A stretch of 64,000 nt of DNA. It comes from Bacillus benzoevorans. Lineage in GTDB: Bacteria > Bacillota > Bacilli > Bacillales > Cytobacillaceae. The notes beneath the pieces were generated by a model that worked only from the letters and a program-made list of their open reading frames with translations, was not told the origin of the DNA and did no database searches. The stretch lies in contig NZ_JACHGK010000002.1 in NCBI RefSeq assembly GCF_014207535.1, positions 124,001 to 188,000 on the forward strand, written 5' to 3'. How positions within the stretch are numbered: position 1 is the first letter of the stretch; each line of letters opens with the position of its first letter. Shown here piece by piece: positions 43,454 to 52,133 of this stretch. Both the position numbers and the translations under genes were made by a program.

Positions 43454-43498
43454 GCAGCAAGAATTTCCATTATTCGTTTAAATGGAAATCTTTGCTGC
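43454..43498 (-). terminator. Terminator of nsrR
   Basis: 17-bp stem GCAGCAAGAATTTCCAT / ATGGAAATCTTTGCTGC with two mismatches, then TTTTATTTTG on the minus strand. Confidence 0.75.
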
Positions 43499-43543
43499 CC
43501 GTAGAATGCTGCTTTTTATTTAAATATGCTCCGTTAAAATCTC

Positions 43544-43981
43544 TTAAAATAATTCTTTTAGCTCTGCTTTGTTTTCGATTAAATCAGCTAGTGTATAACC
43601 TTTCAACACTTGGATAAAAGCCAGCAGAGATTCATGCAAAATATGCTTCAAACGGCATGCAGGAGTGATAATACAATGATTCGCTTTTTCTGTATCACCG
43701 TTAAAGCATTCAACCAAGTGGAAATCTTCTTCGGTTTTCTGAACCAGTTCGCCAATATTAATATCTTCTGGATCCATTGATAAACGAATCCCGCCATTGC
43801 GTCCCCGGATCGTATCAATATATCCCAGCAATCCCAGTTCATGAATGATTTTCATTAAATGATTTTTTGAAATTTGATAGGTATCCGCTATTTCTTTGAT
43901 GGTACTTAATTCTTCCTCCTTCTTCAAAGCTAAATAGATTAATACCCGTAATGCATAGTCAGTATAATTTGTTAGTCTCAT
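43544..43981 (-). CDS. nsrR: Rrf2-family nitric oxide sensor NsrR
   Basis: 145 residues from ATG (MRLTNYTDYALRVLIYLAL), 8 nt after GGGAG; an ATG eight codons earlier lies before that site. Winged helix with TIKEIADTYQISKNHLMKIIHELG, and three cluster cysteines C92, C103, C109 (ECFNGDTEKANHCIITPAC). [Fe-S] repressor relieved by NO. It is divergent to hmp, its classic target, and a matching operator lies between them. Confidence 0.94.
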   Translation of the reverse strand: MRLTNYTDYALRVLIYLALKKEEELSTIKEIADTYQISKNHLMKIIHELGLLGYIDTIRGRNGGIRLSMDPEDINIGELVQKTEEDFHLVECFNGDTEKANHCIITPACRLKHILHESLLAFIQVLKGYTLADLIENKAELKELF

Positions 43982-44167
43982 GATTTTATCTCCCTTGTAT
44001 ACCATTCACTATAGCATTTTTAGAGCGCTTTTTCATCTTTACGGCATTGACGCGAAAATATAATCTTTTTCCGAAAAACTATTTCTTTCTTTTAGATTAT
44101 CAAGGAAATGACAAATGAACAAAGAAGTTTTCAGGGTGGATTTGTGAATTTTTTGTGACATTTCAAA

Positions 44168-44190
44168 AAGATACATTTTTAATATATCTT
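44168..44190 (+). promoter_or_regulatory. NsrR-like operator before hmp
   Basis: Two half sites, AAGATACATTT and AATATATCTT, separated by TT. Together they match 19 of 23 positions of the known NsrR palindrome (half site AAGATGCATTT). It lies 67 bp before the hmp start. Confidence 0.65.
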
Positions 44191-44256
44191 TTTATTCACT
44201 ATTGTTATATTATTAAACATGTAAATGATATATATGTTTAGGGACGGGGGACACAA

Positions 44257-45480
44257 ATGTTAAAGCAAACAACAATCGATATTATTAAAAGTACAGTTCC
44301 AGTATTGGAACAACACGGGAAAGATATTACAACAAGATTCTATCAATTATTATTCGGCAGTCATCCCGAATTAAAGAATGTTTTTAACCAATCCAATCAA
44401 AGACAAGGACGTCAGCAGACAGCACTTGCAAACGCTGTTTATGCAGCAGCAGCAAACATTGATAATCTAGGGGCGATAATTCCGGTAGTAAAGCAAATCG
44501 GGCAAAAGCACCGCGCATTAGGGATTAAAGCAGAACATTATCCAATCGTTGGGGAAAATTTATTGAAGGCGATTAAAGATGTATTAGGTGATGCAGCAAC
44601 CGATGAAATTATCAATGCATGGGCTGAAGCTTATGGTGTCATTGCAGACGCATTTATTGGGATTGAAGGCGAAATGTACAAAGATGCCAAAGAACAGCCA
44701 GGCGGATGGGATGATTTTAGAAACTTTATCGTAGATAAAAAGGTTCAAGAAAGTGATGTCATCACTTCTTTCTATTTAAAACCAGAAGATGGGCAAGCTA
44801 TCGCTTCCTACCTGCCAGGTCAATATTTAACTGTAAAAGTGAAGCCGGAAGACAGCGAATACACGCACCTGCGTCATTACAGTTTATCAGATGCACCAGG
44901 AAAAGATTATTACCGTATCAGTGTGAAACGTGAAGAGCTAGGTGTTGTTTCTAGTTATCTGCATGATACTGTTCAAGCTGGCGATATCCTTCAGGTTAGC
45001 GCTCCTGCAGGTGATTTTACTCTTCAATCTGACGATAAACCTGTCGTCTTACTCAGCGGCGGTGTTGGCTTGACACCAATGTTAAGTATGTTGAATACGA
45101 TTGCGGCATCTCAGCCGGAACGTGCAGTCACCTTTATTCACGGCGCTTTAAACAGCAGCGTTCATGCGTTAAAAGAAGAGGTGGCCCGTCTTGCTAGTGA
45201 GAATTCAAACGTTAAGAGTTTTGTCGCCTATTCCGAGCCAACCGAAGAAGATATTGCCGCAAATGGATTTGATAAAGAAGGATTTATTGATTTACCATGG
45301 TTACAATCAATTCTTCCAGATAATCAAGCTGAATTCTATTTCTGCGGTCCTGTACCATTTATGAAAGCTATCTACCGCAGCTTAAAAGAATGGGGCGTGC
45401 CAGCAGAAAATATCCATTTCGAATTCTTCGGTCCTGCAGGTCAATTAGAAGAACCGGCAGCAGAAGTTGTAACTGCATAA
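44257..45480 (+). CDS. hmp: Flavohemoglobin (nitric oxide dioxygenase)
   Basis: 407 residues. Globin domain (1-140): Tyr29 (RFYQLLF), Gln53, proximal His85 (QKHRALG). FAD domain with RHYSLSDAPG and NAD domain with GGVGLTPMLS and CGPVPFMK; the C-terminal FEFFGP completes the pattern. Oxidises NO to nitrate with O2 and NADH. GGGGG ribosome binding site. NsrR gene is divergent. Confidence 0.97.
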   Translation: MLKQTTIDIIKSTVPVLEQHGKDITTRFYQLLFGSHPELKNVFNQSNQRQGRQQTALANAVYAAAANIDNLGAIIPVVKQIGQKHRALGIKAEHYPIVGENLLKAIKDVLGDAATDEIINAWAEAYGVIADAFIGIEGEMYKDAKEQPGGWDDFRNFIVDKKVQESDVITSFYLKPEDGQAIASYLPGQYLTVKVKPEDSEYTHLRHYSLSDAPGKDYYRISVKREELGVVSSYLHDTVQAGDILQVSAPAGDFTLQSDDKPVVLLSGGVGLTPMLSMLNTIAASQPERAVTFIHGALNSSVHALKEEVARLASENSNVKSFVAYSEPTEEDIAANGFDKEGFIDLPWLQSILPDNQAEFYFCGPVPFMKAIYRSLKEWGVPAENIHFEFFGPAGQLEEPAAEVVTA

Positions 45481-45484
45481 TCGT

Positions 45485-45523
45485 AAAAAGCAGAAGACGA
45501 TCTCATTCGTTCTTCTGCTTTTT
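45485..45523. terminator. Bidirectional terminator between hmp and carbonic anhydrase
   Basis: Perfect 13-bp stem AAAAAGCAGAAGA / TCTTCTGCTTTTT, 5 bp past the hmp stop. Confidence 0.85.
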
Positions 45524-45539
45524 GTTTATCAGCCAGCAT

Positions 45540-46358
45540 CTATTTGTTTTGTCTGAAACTTCCAACCATTATTTCCCGCTTATGTAAAGGCTGCAGCGGA
45601 CGGTTATTATTTTGATAGAATTCTCCGAAGGCATGGATTTGCTCCTGAGATAGTTCGAGCGGTGTGTTTAATACTACCCATTTGACTCCTTCTGTACAGG
45701 GCGGCGTTGTCAAAGAACCATTATATTGAAAGACCCTGGACTGACTAGGAATTAGTTTTTTGATATCTATTGTCATTTTTCTATCATGGTCTAAGTTTTT
45801 CAATAAAGCGGATATTTCCCCGTTTTCCTTTCCTTCCTCAATCATTACTCCAAGTACAACAATCCTTTGATGTTCATCCTGATGGACGAAGTGAATTTCC
45901 ATTGGATACTGCTTCCCGTTGATTTTGTGCTCACTTGGATTATGGAAATGAAACTGCAGCAGATTATATACTTTGCCATCTATCCTGATTTTGTTATTTG
46001 GTGCCGTTACATCAGCCTGAATGGCATGTCCAGTGTTCAGGAGCATTACAGCGGCGGGCTGATACTGACCTTTTATCGCATCGAGTTCTTTCTGCCCCTC
46101 TTTCAAGGATGATTCAATGGGAATCGGTGATTGCTCCCTGCCCTTTTCACAGGATGCAAAGGAGGGATCTAACTGCCCCCAATATGGCGGTCCAGTTTCT
46201 CCCTCATAAGACCAGTGCGGCTCCTCTGTATTTTGCGTGATTACGGTTTGCGCATGGATGGGGTTAACTTTCTTGCTTTCCTTTGGAGCTTCTGTAAAAG
46301 CGCTCAACGTAATTGAAACCATAAAGATTATAAGTAGTTTCAGATATTTCTTTTCCAT
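45540..46358 (-). CDS. Alpha-class carbonic anhydrase, exported
   Basis: 272 residues from ATG (MEKKYLKLLIIFMVSITLSAF), behind AAAGGAATG; the longer open frame has no site. Signal-peptide-like N-terminus (about 1-22), then an alpha-CA domain. Zinc ligands QFHFHNPSEH (two His) and MEIHFVHQ (one His), and the substrate pocket GSLTTPPCTEGVKW. Interconverts CO2 and bicarbonate outside the membrane. Divergent from the ba3 oxidase genes with only 86 bp between starts; the two may be co-regulated. Confidence 0.92.
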   Translation of the reverse strand: MEKKYLKLLIIFMVSITLSAFTEAPKESKKVNPIHAQTVITQNTEEPHWSYEGETGPPYWGQLDPSFASCEKGREQSPIPIESSLKEGQKELDAIKGQYQPAAVMLLNTGHAIQADVTAPNNKIRIDGKVYNLLQFHFHNPSEHKINGKQYPMEIHFVHQDEHQRIVVLGVMIEEGKENGEISALLKNLDHDRKMTIDIKKLIPSQSRVFQYNGSLTTPPCTEGVKWVVLNTPLELSQEQIHAFGEFYQNNNRPLQPLHKREIMVGSFRQNK

Positions 46359-46397
46359 TATTTCATTCCTTTCTTTTTCCCCTTCAACAATACATAA

Positions 46398-46416
46398 ATT
46401 TACCCACAATGTAAAT
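46398..46416. promoter_or_regulatory. Dyad in the carbonic anhydrase / oxidase divergent promoter region
   Basis: ATTTAC (46398-46403) and GTAAAT (46411-46416) form a perfect 6-bp dyad with a 7-bp centre, midway between the two starts. Confidence 0.35.
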
Positions 46417-46444
46417 AATAGGTAAAAGAGGAAGGAGTGAGAAC

Positions 46445-46582
46445 ATGACACGGCAAAGTAAAACAACTTCTAACGTTACAGATAAAAAAGAATTAAGGGG
46501 AACTTTCTATTCTGTATTAATCATCGGATCGCTAGTCCTTCTTTTTTGGATTGTGATGTTAGCAATTTATTTACAGCGATAA
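46445..46582 (+). CDS. cbaD: Cytochrome c oxidase subunit IIa (ba3-type)
   Basis: 45 residues; polar N-terminus (MTRQSKTTSNVTDKKEL) and one membrane helix (about 22-43, SVLIIGSLVLLFWIVMLAIY). Position before the subunit II gene, size and the single helix fit subunit IIa of ba3 oxidases. GGAGTGAG precedes the ATG. Easily missed because of its size. Confidence 0.8.
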   Translation: MTRQSKTTSNVTDKKELRGTFYSVLIIGSLVLLFWIVMLAIYLQR

Positions 46583-46611
46583 TTCAATGATGAAGTGTTA
46601 AGGAGGAAACC

Positions 46612-47091
46612 ATGTTCAAGAATATTCACTTACCCTATTACGAGAAAGTTTGGCTGACAATCGGAGCTCTTTCACTAGTCGTCTTTCTTACCATCCTTGG
46701 AATTTTGGCCATCGGACTCGGGTTAGAGCCGCCCGGTCAGATGAGAACCATGCCGCCTGAAGAGGTGCAAACAACGGCACCATTTAACAAGCCTGAATTG
46801 GTTAAAACCGGACCAAATGAATACAAAGCAACCATGGTGGCACAAATGTTTACATTTTTACCAGGGGAATTAGAAATACCCGCTGGTTCCACCGTTCATT
46901 TTGAAGTAACCAGCCCCGATGTGGTTCATGGGCTGTACATTCCAAATACAAATGTCAACATAATGGCGGTTCCCGGACATATTGCCGAATTTACATATAC
47001 CTTTAAAGAGGCGGGGGATTATTTAATCCTATGTCACGAATATTGCGGTTCTGGTCATCAACTTATGATGGGAAAATTAAAGGTCATTTAA
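46612..47091 (+). CDS. cbaB: ba3-type cytochrome c oxidase subunit II
   Basis: 159 residues. One N-terminal membrane helix (about 15-37), then the CuA cupredoxin domain with His in DVVHGLYIP and the binding loop CHEYCGSGHQLMMGKL. Accepts electrons from cytochrome c outside the membrane. AAGGAGGAAAC precedes the ATG. Second gene of the oxidase operon. Confidence 0.93.
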   Translation: MFKNIHLPYYEKVWLTIGALSLVVFLTILGILAIGLGLEPPGQMRTMPPEEVQTTAPFNKPELVKTGPNEYKATMVAQMFTFLPGELEIPAGSTVHFEVTSPDVVHGLYIPNTNVNIMAVPGHIAEFTYTFKEAGDYLILCHEYCGSGHQLMMGKLKVI

Positions 47092-47106
47092 TAAAGGAGT
47101 TTAAAA

Positions 47107-48783
47107 ATGGAGAATACAGTACGTGATATATCAGCCGATAAAATCATTTTTCAGAATCAGGACAGAAAACTAATTCTAGCGCATCTTGGTTTTGCCTTTT
47201 TTGCTTTTCTAATTGGTGTGATCGCAGGGCTGCTCCAGGCGTTGCAGCGAACAGGCTATATTGATCTGCCCAATAATATTGGGTATTATCAGCTGTTGAC
47301 AGCACATGGTGTTTCCCTTGCCCTTATATTTACCACCTTTTTTATCATCGGCTTCCTTTATTCAGGACTAGCCAAAACACTCGATGGTAAACTTATGCCT
47401 GCAGCGAACCGAATAGCATGGATTGGCTATTACATGATGGTGATTGGGACATTGCTCAGTTTGTATGTCATTATTACCAATGACGCTTCAGTTCTTTATA
47501 CATTTTATGCACCGATGCAAGCTTCCCCCATCTTTTATATTGGTCTGGCATTAGTTGTAGTGGGAAGCTGGCTTAGCGGTGTGGCAGTTTTTATGAATTA
47601 TTATCAATGGAGAAAAAGACATCCGGGAGAAGCATCTCCCCTTTTTGCCTATATGGCTGTAGCAACCATGGTTCTATGGCTTATTTGTACGGTCGGGGTC
47701 GCCATCGAAGTGGTCTTTCAATTGATTCCATGGTCGTTAGGCTGGGTGGATAAAATTAATGTGGAATTAAGCAGGACTTTTTTCTGGTATTTCGGTCATC
47801 CGCTTGTTTATTTTTGGCTGCTGCCTGCCTATATTTATTGGTACGTCCTTATTCCGAAAATCGTCGGCGGCAAAATCTTCAGCAATTCTTTGCCCAGGTT
47901 GACTTTTATCTTGTTTATTCTTTACTCTGTCCCGGTTGGCTTTCATCACCAGCTGATGGAACCAGGTGTATCATCCTTTTGGAAGTTCCTTCAAGTTGTT
48001 TTAACAATGATTGTCGTCATTCCATCATTGATGACAGCTTTTGCCATCCTCGCAACATTTGAAATTGCCGGACGCAAAAAAGGAGCAACTGGATTATTTG
48101 GGTGGTTTGGAAAACTTCCGTGGAAGGATGTCAGATTTACGGCCACTTTTCTCGGGATGGTTATATTTATTCCAGCAGGTGCTGGAGGGGTTGTGAATAC
48201 CAGCTTTCAATTGAATCAGGTGGTACATAATACGTTATTCATTACAGGTCATTTTCATATTACCGTTGCGGCGGCTGTTATCCTAACTTTCTTCGCTATC
48301 GCCTATTGGCTCGTTCCGGCGATGCGAAACCGTCAATTAACCCCTTTTGCCAACCAATTGGGATTAATCCAATGCTGGGTATGGACAATTGGAATGTTAA
48401 TTATGTCCACAAGCATGCATATTGTCGGGGTACTTGGTGAACCGCGGCGAACTGCCTTTACGACGTACAGCGGTCATCCAGCCGCTCAAGTTTGGGAACC
48501 ATACCGTTTTTTTACCGGCGCTGGAAGTGTTCTTTTATTTATCAGCGCCGTATTATTTCTTGTAAATATCGTTTACTTATGGTTTTTTTCACCCAAAGCA
48601 GAAAGCGCTGTCGATTATCCAATCGGAGAAGTGGAGGAAGATCAGCCAAAGCCGCCGGCAATTTTGGAGCGCTGGACAGTATGGATTGGGATCACCATTG
48701 CTTTAGTATTAATCGCCTATACCGTACCTGTTATGCATATGTTCCAGCACGCACCGGGTTCTCCGCCGATTCGCAGCTGGTAA
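47107..48783 (+). CDS. cbaA: ba3-type cytochrome c oxidase subunit I
   Basis: 558 residues, about 13 membrane helices. Heme-copper ligands: LLTAHGVSLAL (low-spin heme His), FGHPLVYFW (CuB His and cross-linked Tyr nearby), HHQLMEP (CuB His pair) and HNTLFITGHFHITV (heme His pair). B-family oxidase that pumps protons through a K-type channel and has high oxygen affinity. Separated by 15 bp from subunit II. Followed by a terminator. Confidence 0.94.
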   Translation: MENTVRDISADKIIFQNQDRKLILAHLGFAFFAFLIGVIAGLLQALQRTGYIDLPNNIGYYQLLTAHGVSLALIFTTFFIIGFLYSGLAKTLDGKLMPAANRIAWIGYYMMVIGTLLSLYVIITNDASVLYTFYAPMQASPIFYIGLALVVVGSWLSGVAVFMNYYQWRKRHPGEASPLFAYMAVATMVLWLICTVGVAIEVVFQLIPWSLGWVDKINVELSRTFFWYFGHPLVYFWLLPAYIYWYVLIPKIVGGKIFSNSLPRLTFILFILYSVPVGFHHQLMEPGVSSFWKFLQVVLTMIVVIPSLMTAFAILATFEIAGRKKGATGLFGWFGKLPWKDVRFTATFLGMVIFIPAGAGGVVNTSFQLNQVVHNTLFITGHFHITVAAAVILTFFAIAYWLVPAMRNRQLTPFANQLGLIQCWVWTIGMLIMSTSMHIVGVLGEPRRTAFTTYSGHPAAQVWEPYRFFTGAGSVLLFISAVLFLVNIVYLWFFSPKAESAVDYPIGEVEEDQPKPPAILERWTVWIGITIALVLIAYTVPVMHMFQHAPGSPPIRSW

Positions 48784-48865
48784 AAAGAAAGGGAAAAAAG
48801 TTTCTACAGGAGACTTTTGAGAGATGGAAACTGAATCTATAAGGATAAAAAAAGCTACTAATCAA

Positions 48866-48896
48866 AAAAGGCAGTTTCCCTTTGGAGCTGCCTTTT
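48866..48896. terminator. Terminator after the oxidase operon
   Basis: 9-bp stem AAAAGGCAG / CTGCCTTTT, between convergent genes. Confidence 0.75.
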
Positions 48897-48930
48897 ATTC
48901 ATATCTGGAAACCGGCTTCGTGAAAGCGTT

Positions 48931-49251
48931 TTAAAATTGGACCAAAACATGCCATACAGGTGATTTTCGCGACTGTTCCCCTAAATGATTAAACTTCTGA
49001 TATTTTCCAATAAACTTTGGCTGCAAATTCTCATGCGGTGTTCTCGTATTAACCAGTTCTTCCTGGTACATAGATAGTTTCTCTTCCATATATTTCTTCT
49101 CAAGTACATTTAATTGAATGGAAAGATTGATGTAATCTGAGCTGTTAGGACCACTTTGAATGTACATATCATTTTGTTTTGTTTTGAGATTGTAAATTTC
49201 CTTGAGGAGTTTCATATTTTCGCCATGCACATAACGATTCGCTTCCATCAT
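48931..49251 (-). CDS. Spo0E-like small protein
   Basis: About 106 residues from the ATG behind GAGGTG (a second ATG follows directly; an ATG nine codons upstream lacks a site). The segment LLKEIYNLKTKQNDMYIQSG, then YINLSIQLNVLEKKYMEEKL, fits the short helical-hairpin Spo0E family, where SQELD is the signature; here it is SIQLN. Spo0E proteins dephosphorylate Spo0A-P and delay sporulation. The C-terminal 45 residues have no counterpart I know. The changed signature makes activity uncertain. Confidence 0.5.
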   Translation of the reverse strand: MMEANRYVHGENMKLLKEIYNLKTKQNDMYIQSGPNSSDYINLSIQLNVLEKKYMEEKLSMYQEELVNTRTPHENLQPKFIGKYQKFNHLGEQSRKSPVWHVLVQF

Positions 49252-49278
49252 ACACACCTCATATTGTGAATTTTTCAT

Positions 49279-49784
49279 GTGCTTGGAATGTACGGTGACA
49301 ATAACCTAAATCCCCTTGTACTAGGTATAAATATCTATTCATTCCAAAGTCGATATGATCGTACCATAGTCTATATTTGAATAAAATATGGTAAATAAAA
49401 GTAAAAGTATTGAGAAAATTCCATCAGACTATTGGAATAATATTTTTTAATAGCCCTTCCATTTCTCTGCTTTTATAATGCTATTATCACAGGGTTTTCT
49501 CCTTGTTATCCTTCTTTTTTAGGAAAAACATCTTATACTATGATAATAGTTCGTTTTATAATAAAAATTCTCTAAAAATACTAATGACTATGAAAAGATT
49601 GAGATATTTTGATAATTCCATCCATTCAAAAACATTATTTAAAATTACCTTTGCCAATTTTTTCACAAACAAAAAAATGATTTGCTTTAGTTATCATTTC
49701 TTCTTAATTAATCCTTATTATTTCTGCTTAAGGAATAAAAAACTTAAAAATTTTGTAATGTTGTGACTTCTTTTGTAGAAACTA
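49279..49784. other. AT-rich gap without a recognised gene
   Basis: Very AT-rich DNA. A plus-strand open frame of 87 codons (49503-49766) has no ribosome binding site and a low-complexity Phe/Lys/Tyr/Asn product, so it is not called. Confidence 0.5.
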
Positions 49785-49813
49785 TTTTCAAGCACTAATA
49801 AATTGTGCATAAT
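49785..49813 (+). promoter_or_regulatory. Candidate promoter of the 54-residue gene
   Basis: TTTTCA, 17-bp spacer, CATAAT (49808-49813), 67 nt before the ATG. Confidence 0.35.
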
Positions 49814-49880
49814 AACTTTTGTCAAACCTGTTTTTCATCAGCAGGGAGAAATATATAAATTCTAGGGAGGAAATTTTTTA

Positions 49881-50045
49881 ATGATGTGGGTAATCACCGT
49901 CTATTTAAAAGGAAATCTTTCAACTATGTTTGAGTTCAACTCAGAGAAGGAAGCAAAAGAGGCATTTAAGAATATTCACGGCTGCAAAATTCTTACTGAG
50001 GTGATTAATTTCCATAATCCTTCCTACGCACTTGTAGCTGTGTAA
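49881..50045 (+). CDS. Small conserved protein of unknown function
   Basis: 54 residues: MMWVITVYLKGNLSTMFEF, then SEKEAKEAFKNIHGCKILTE and NFHNPSYALVAV. The pattern (beta strand, EKEAKEAF helix, KILTE strand) looks like a compact alpha/beta fold seen in small Bacillus hypothetical proteins. GGGAGG 11 nt before the ATG and a strong terminator right at the stop codon show it is a real, independently transcribed gene. Confidence 0.75.
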   Translation: MMWVITVYLKGNLSTMFEFNSEKEAKEAFKNIHGCKILTEVINFHNPSYALVAV

Positions 50046-50090
50046 ACAAGCGACCCCTTGTGAAAGTTCTTCAACAGGGGGTCGCTTGTT
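50045..50090 (+). terminator. Terminator of the 54-residue gene
   Basis: Perfect 13-bp stem AACAAGCGACCCC / GGGGTCGCTTGTT followed by TTTTT, starting at the last base of the stop codon. Confidence 0.88.
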
Positions 50091-50130
50091 TTTTCTCTAA
50101 TGACCCGGATGAAAGCAAACTACATAAAAA

Positions 50131-50160
50131 AAGACCGGCTCTTTCATAAGAGCTGGTCTT
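50131..50160 (-). terminator. Terminator of the 106-residue gene
   Basis: 12-bp stem AAGACCGGCTCT / AGAGCTGGTCTT (one wobble) flanked by A- and T-runs. Confidence 0.82.
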
Positions 50161-50173
50161 TTTTATGCCGTTA

Positions 50174-50494
50174 TTAGATGATTTGATAATGCATCCATTC
50201 TTCCGGAACAGTGCTGTTGTCTGCCACACTGTAAGCAGCATTTGTAATCGCTTCCGCTAAATTTCTGCCAGTACCCGCTACATTATTGAAGTAAACTTCA
50301 GATTGACTCTTTGCTTCATATGTAAATCCGAATTCTTCTAATCTATCAACAATGCGCATAGCATGATCCAGATTTTGTTCCGGTTGAAAATCACAATCGT
50401 AAATGAATTCACCTGTTTCAAAATCATACCATCTATCCCAACGGTTTAATTTCCATCCTAAAATTCTGCGAGCGATAACTTCTGTTTTATTCAT
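50174..50494 (-). CDS. Small protein resembling phage ABA-sandwich family
   Basis: 106 residues: MNKTEVIARRILGWKLNRW at the start, DFQPEQNLDHAMRIVDRLEEFGFTYEAK and NNVAGTGRNLAEAITNAAYSV later. This resembles the small phage-related ABA-sandwich proteins found singly in Bacillus genomes. Acidic, soluble. No phage genes are around it, so it may be a domesticated remnant. Function unknown. Confidence 0.55.
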   Translation of the reverse strand: MNKTEVIARRILGWKLNRWDRWYDFETGEFIYDCDFQPEQNLDHAMRIVDRLEEFGFTYEAKSQSEVYFNNVAGTGRNLAEAITNAAYSVADNSTVPEEWMHYQII

Positions 50495-50684
50495 GTGACA
50501 TTCCTCTTTTCTTGAAAATTTTATAAGATTAACAGCCTGGTATTGTTGTTATAGTACAACTTTTATTTGTTAAACATATAATATAACAGTTCAAAAAAAA
50601 TTTCCACTGTTTTTTTAAAATTTTTTTGAAAACTTGTCCTATTTTGGCGGTTTTTTGAATGAATGCTGTCCCTTTTAGCAAAAA

Positions 50685-50718
50685 AAGCCGGTATCTGTTA
50701 TGAAACAGGCACCGGCTT
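50685..50718 (-). terminator. Orphan minus-strand terminator
   Basis: Stem AAGCCGGT(A)TCTGTT with AACAGG(C)ACCGGCTT, loop about 6 nt; on the minus strand it is followed by TTTTTTGC. No minus-strand gene ends here. Confidence 0.5.
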
Positions 50719-50937
50719 CTAAATGACTATGGAACAAAATGAATCTAAACTTTCATCTCCATTTCATAAATTATTTCCTTTCAATGCTTCCAACTTTCTA
50801 TTGTTTGTATAAAAGTATATCATTGAAATGGACTTTCTCCATTATGAAGATGGGTAAAGTTATGCAAAATATCAGTTACGGCGTATGATTTCAATAAAGT
50901 TCGGAAAACGAAGGTAGAGTAGGCTTGGAGGTGCCCA

Positions 50938-52074
50938 ATGAAATTTTTATTTAAGGTATTATTTTTAGTCATGCTCCTCGCTTTTGTCTGGAATCTCTTC
51001 GGGAACAACCTGAAGGATACAGCCAACAAATCTGCATTTGAACAATTCAAAACGAAGATCCTGACCATCATCGAACATCCCAGCGTTGCTGCCACTATCG
51101 ATACCATACAGTTGGGCATGGAGACTGTACTCGAAGATATACACAATGTCATTAAAGGGATGCAACAAGAAGAGCAGCCTATTGAAGAAGTGGCAAAAAC
51201 TAAACTGGAACATCCGCTCACGCATACATTTTCAGTTCATAATATCGAAATTGGAAATTCTAAAGAATACGTTGAACGGCTTGTAGGAATTGCACAGCGC
51301 TCTACTCTTAATGAGTATGGAGTAGATTGGTATACGTATCATGATCACTATCAGAACTTTTTTATGGCAGCATATGATGAGCAGAATAAAGTTGCTGGGT
51401 TGTATACAAATCAAGATTTGATATCTTCTAAACAAGGAATTGCACGCGGGAGTTCGAAAGAATCCGTTTTAGCCGCACTCGGGGAGCCAATGTCCGGAAT
51501 TCGTAAGGGCTTGGTCACATATCGCACACAAAATGATGGAGAATACGATCTATTCCAGATGGATCACAGCTATATCACCATCTTTTACGATAAACACGAA
51601 AACAACACCGTGACAGCCATACAAATCATCTCTAGCAGTCTCGAAGAGCAGAAGGATTCTTTTTATCCTGAAGCCAGCACAGCCTTAAAAGAAGGATTTG
51701 AATGGCAATTGTTTGATTTGACCAATGCCGCTCGTGTCGTACATGGACTTCCATTTTTAACATGGGACGAGCAGGTGCAGGAAACGGCTCGGGACCATAG
51801 CAGCGACATGGCAAAGAATCATTATTTTGACCACACGAATCTTGAAGGTAAATCGCCATTTGACCGCATGGAAGAGGACCATATCAACTTCCGGGCTGCC
51901 GGAGAAAATCTCGCAGCCGGACAAACGAGCAGTATCTTTGCCCACGAGGGTTTAATGAATTCCCTTGGCCATAGAGAAAACAATTTGCATTCGGATTTTG
52001 AATCACTTGGTGTTGGCGTTGCCTTCGATTCCGAATCAAAACCATATTTCACTGAGAATTTTTTAACAAGATAA
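50938..52074 (+). CDS. Exported CAP-domain protein with N-terminal CAP-associated domain
   Basis: 378 residues. N-terminal membrane/signal segment (about 3-22, FLFKVLFLVMLLAFVWNLF). CAP-associated domain (about 90-235: HNIEIGNSKEYVERLVG, DWYTYHDHYQNFFMAAYD, QGIARGSSKESVLAALGEP). SCP/CAP domain (about 245-378: LFDLTNAARVVHGLPFLTWD, ARDHSSDMAKNHYFDHTN, NSLGHRENNL). Same architecture as B. subtilis YlbC. Extracellular; role unknown. A GGAGGTGCCC site precedes the ATG. Confidence 0.9.
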   Translation: MKFLFKVLFLVMLLAFVWNLFGNNLKDTANKSAFEQFKTKILTIIEHPSVAATIDTIQLGMETVLEDIHNVIKGMQQEEQPIEEVAKTKLEHPLTHTFSVHNIEIGNSKEYVERLVGIAQRSTLNEYGVDWYTYHDHYQNFFMAAYDEQNKVAGLYTNQDLISSKQGIARGSSKESVLAALGEPMSGIRKGLVTYRTQNDGEYDLFQMDHSYITIFYDKHENNTVTAIQIISSSLEEQKDSFYPEASTALKEGFEWQLFDLTNAARVVHGLPFLTWDEQVQETARDHSSDMAKNHYFDHTNLEGKSPFDRMEEDHINFRAAGENLAAGQTSSIFAHEGLMNSLGHRENNLHSDFESLGVGVAFDSESKPYFTENFLTR

Positions 52075-52133
52075 ACTGCTTCAGGGAAGGTATATTGGTC
52101 AACATCAATGAATAGTTCACGAAAGATCAGAAA

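Noticed and set aside
49503..49766. 87-codon plus-strand frame
   Set aside because: AT-rich random-looking protein of Phe/Lys/Asn/Tyr, no ribosome binding site.
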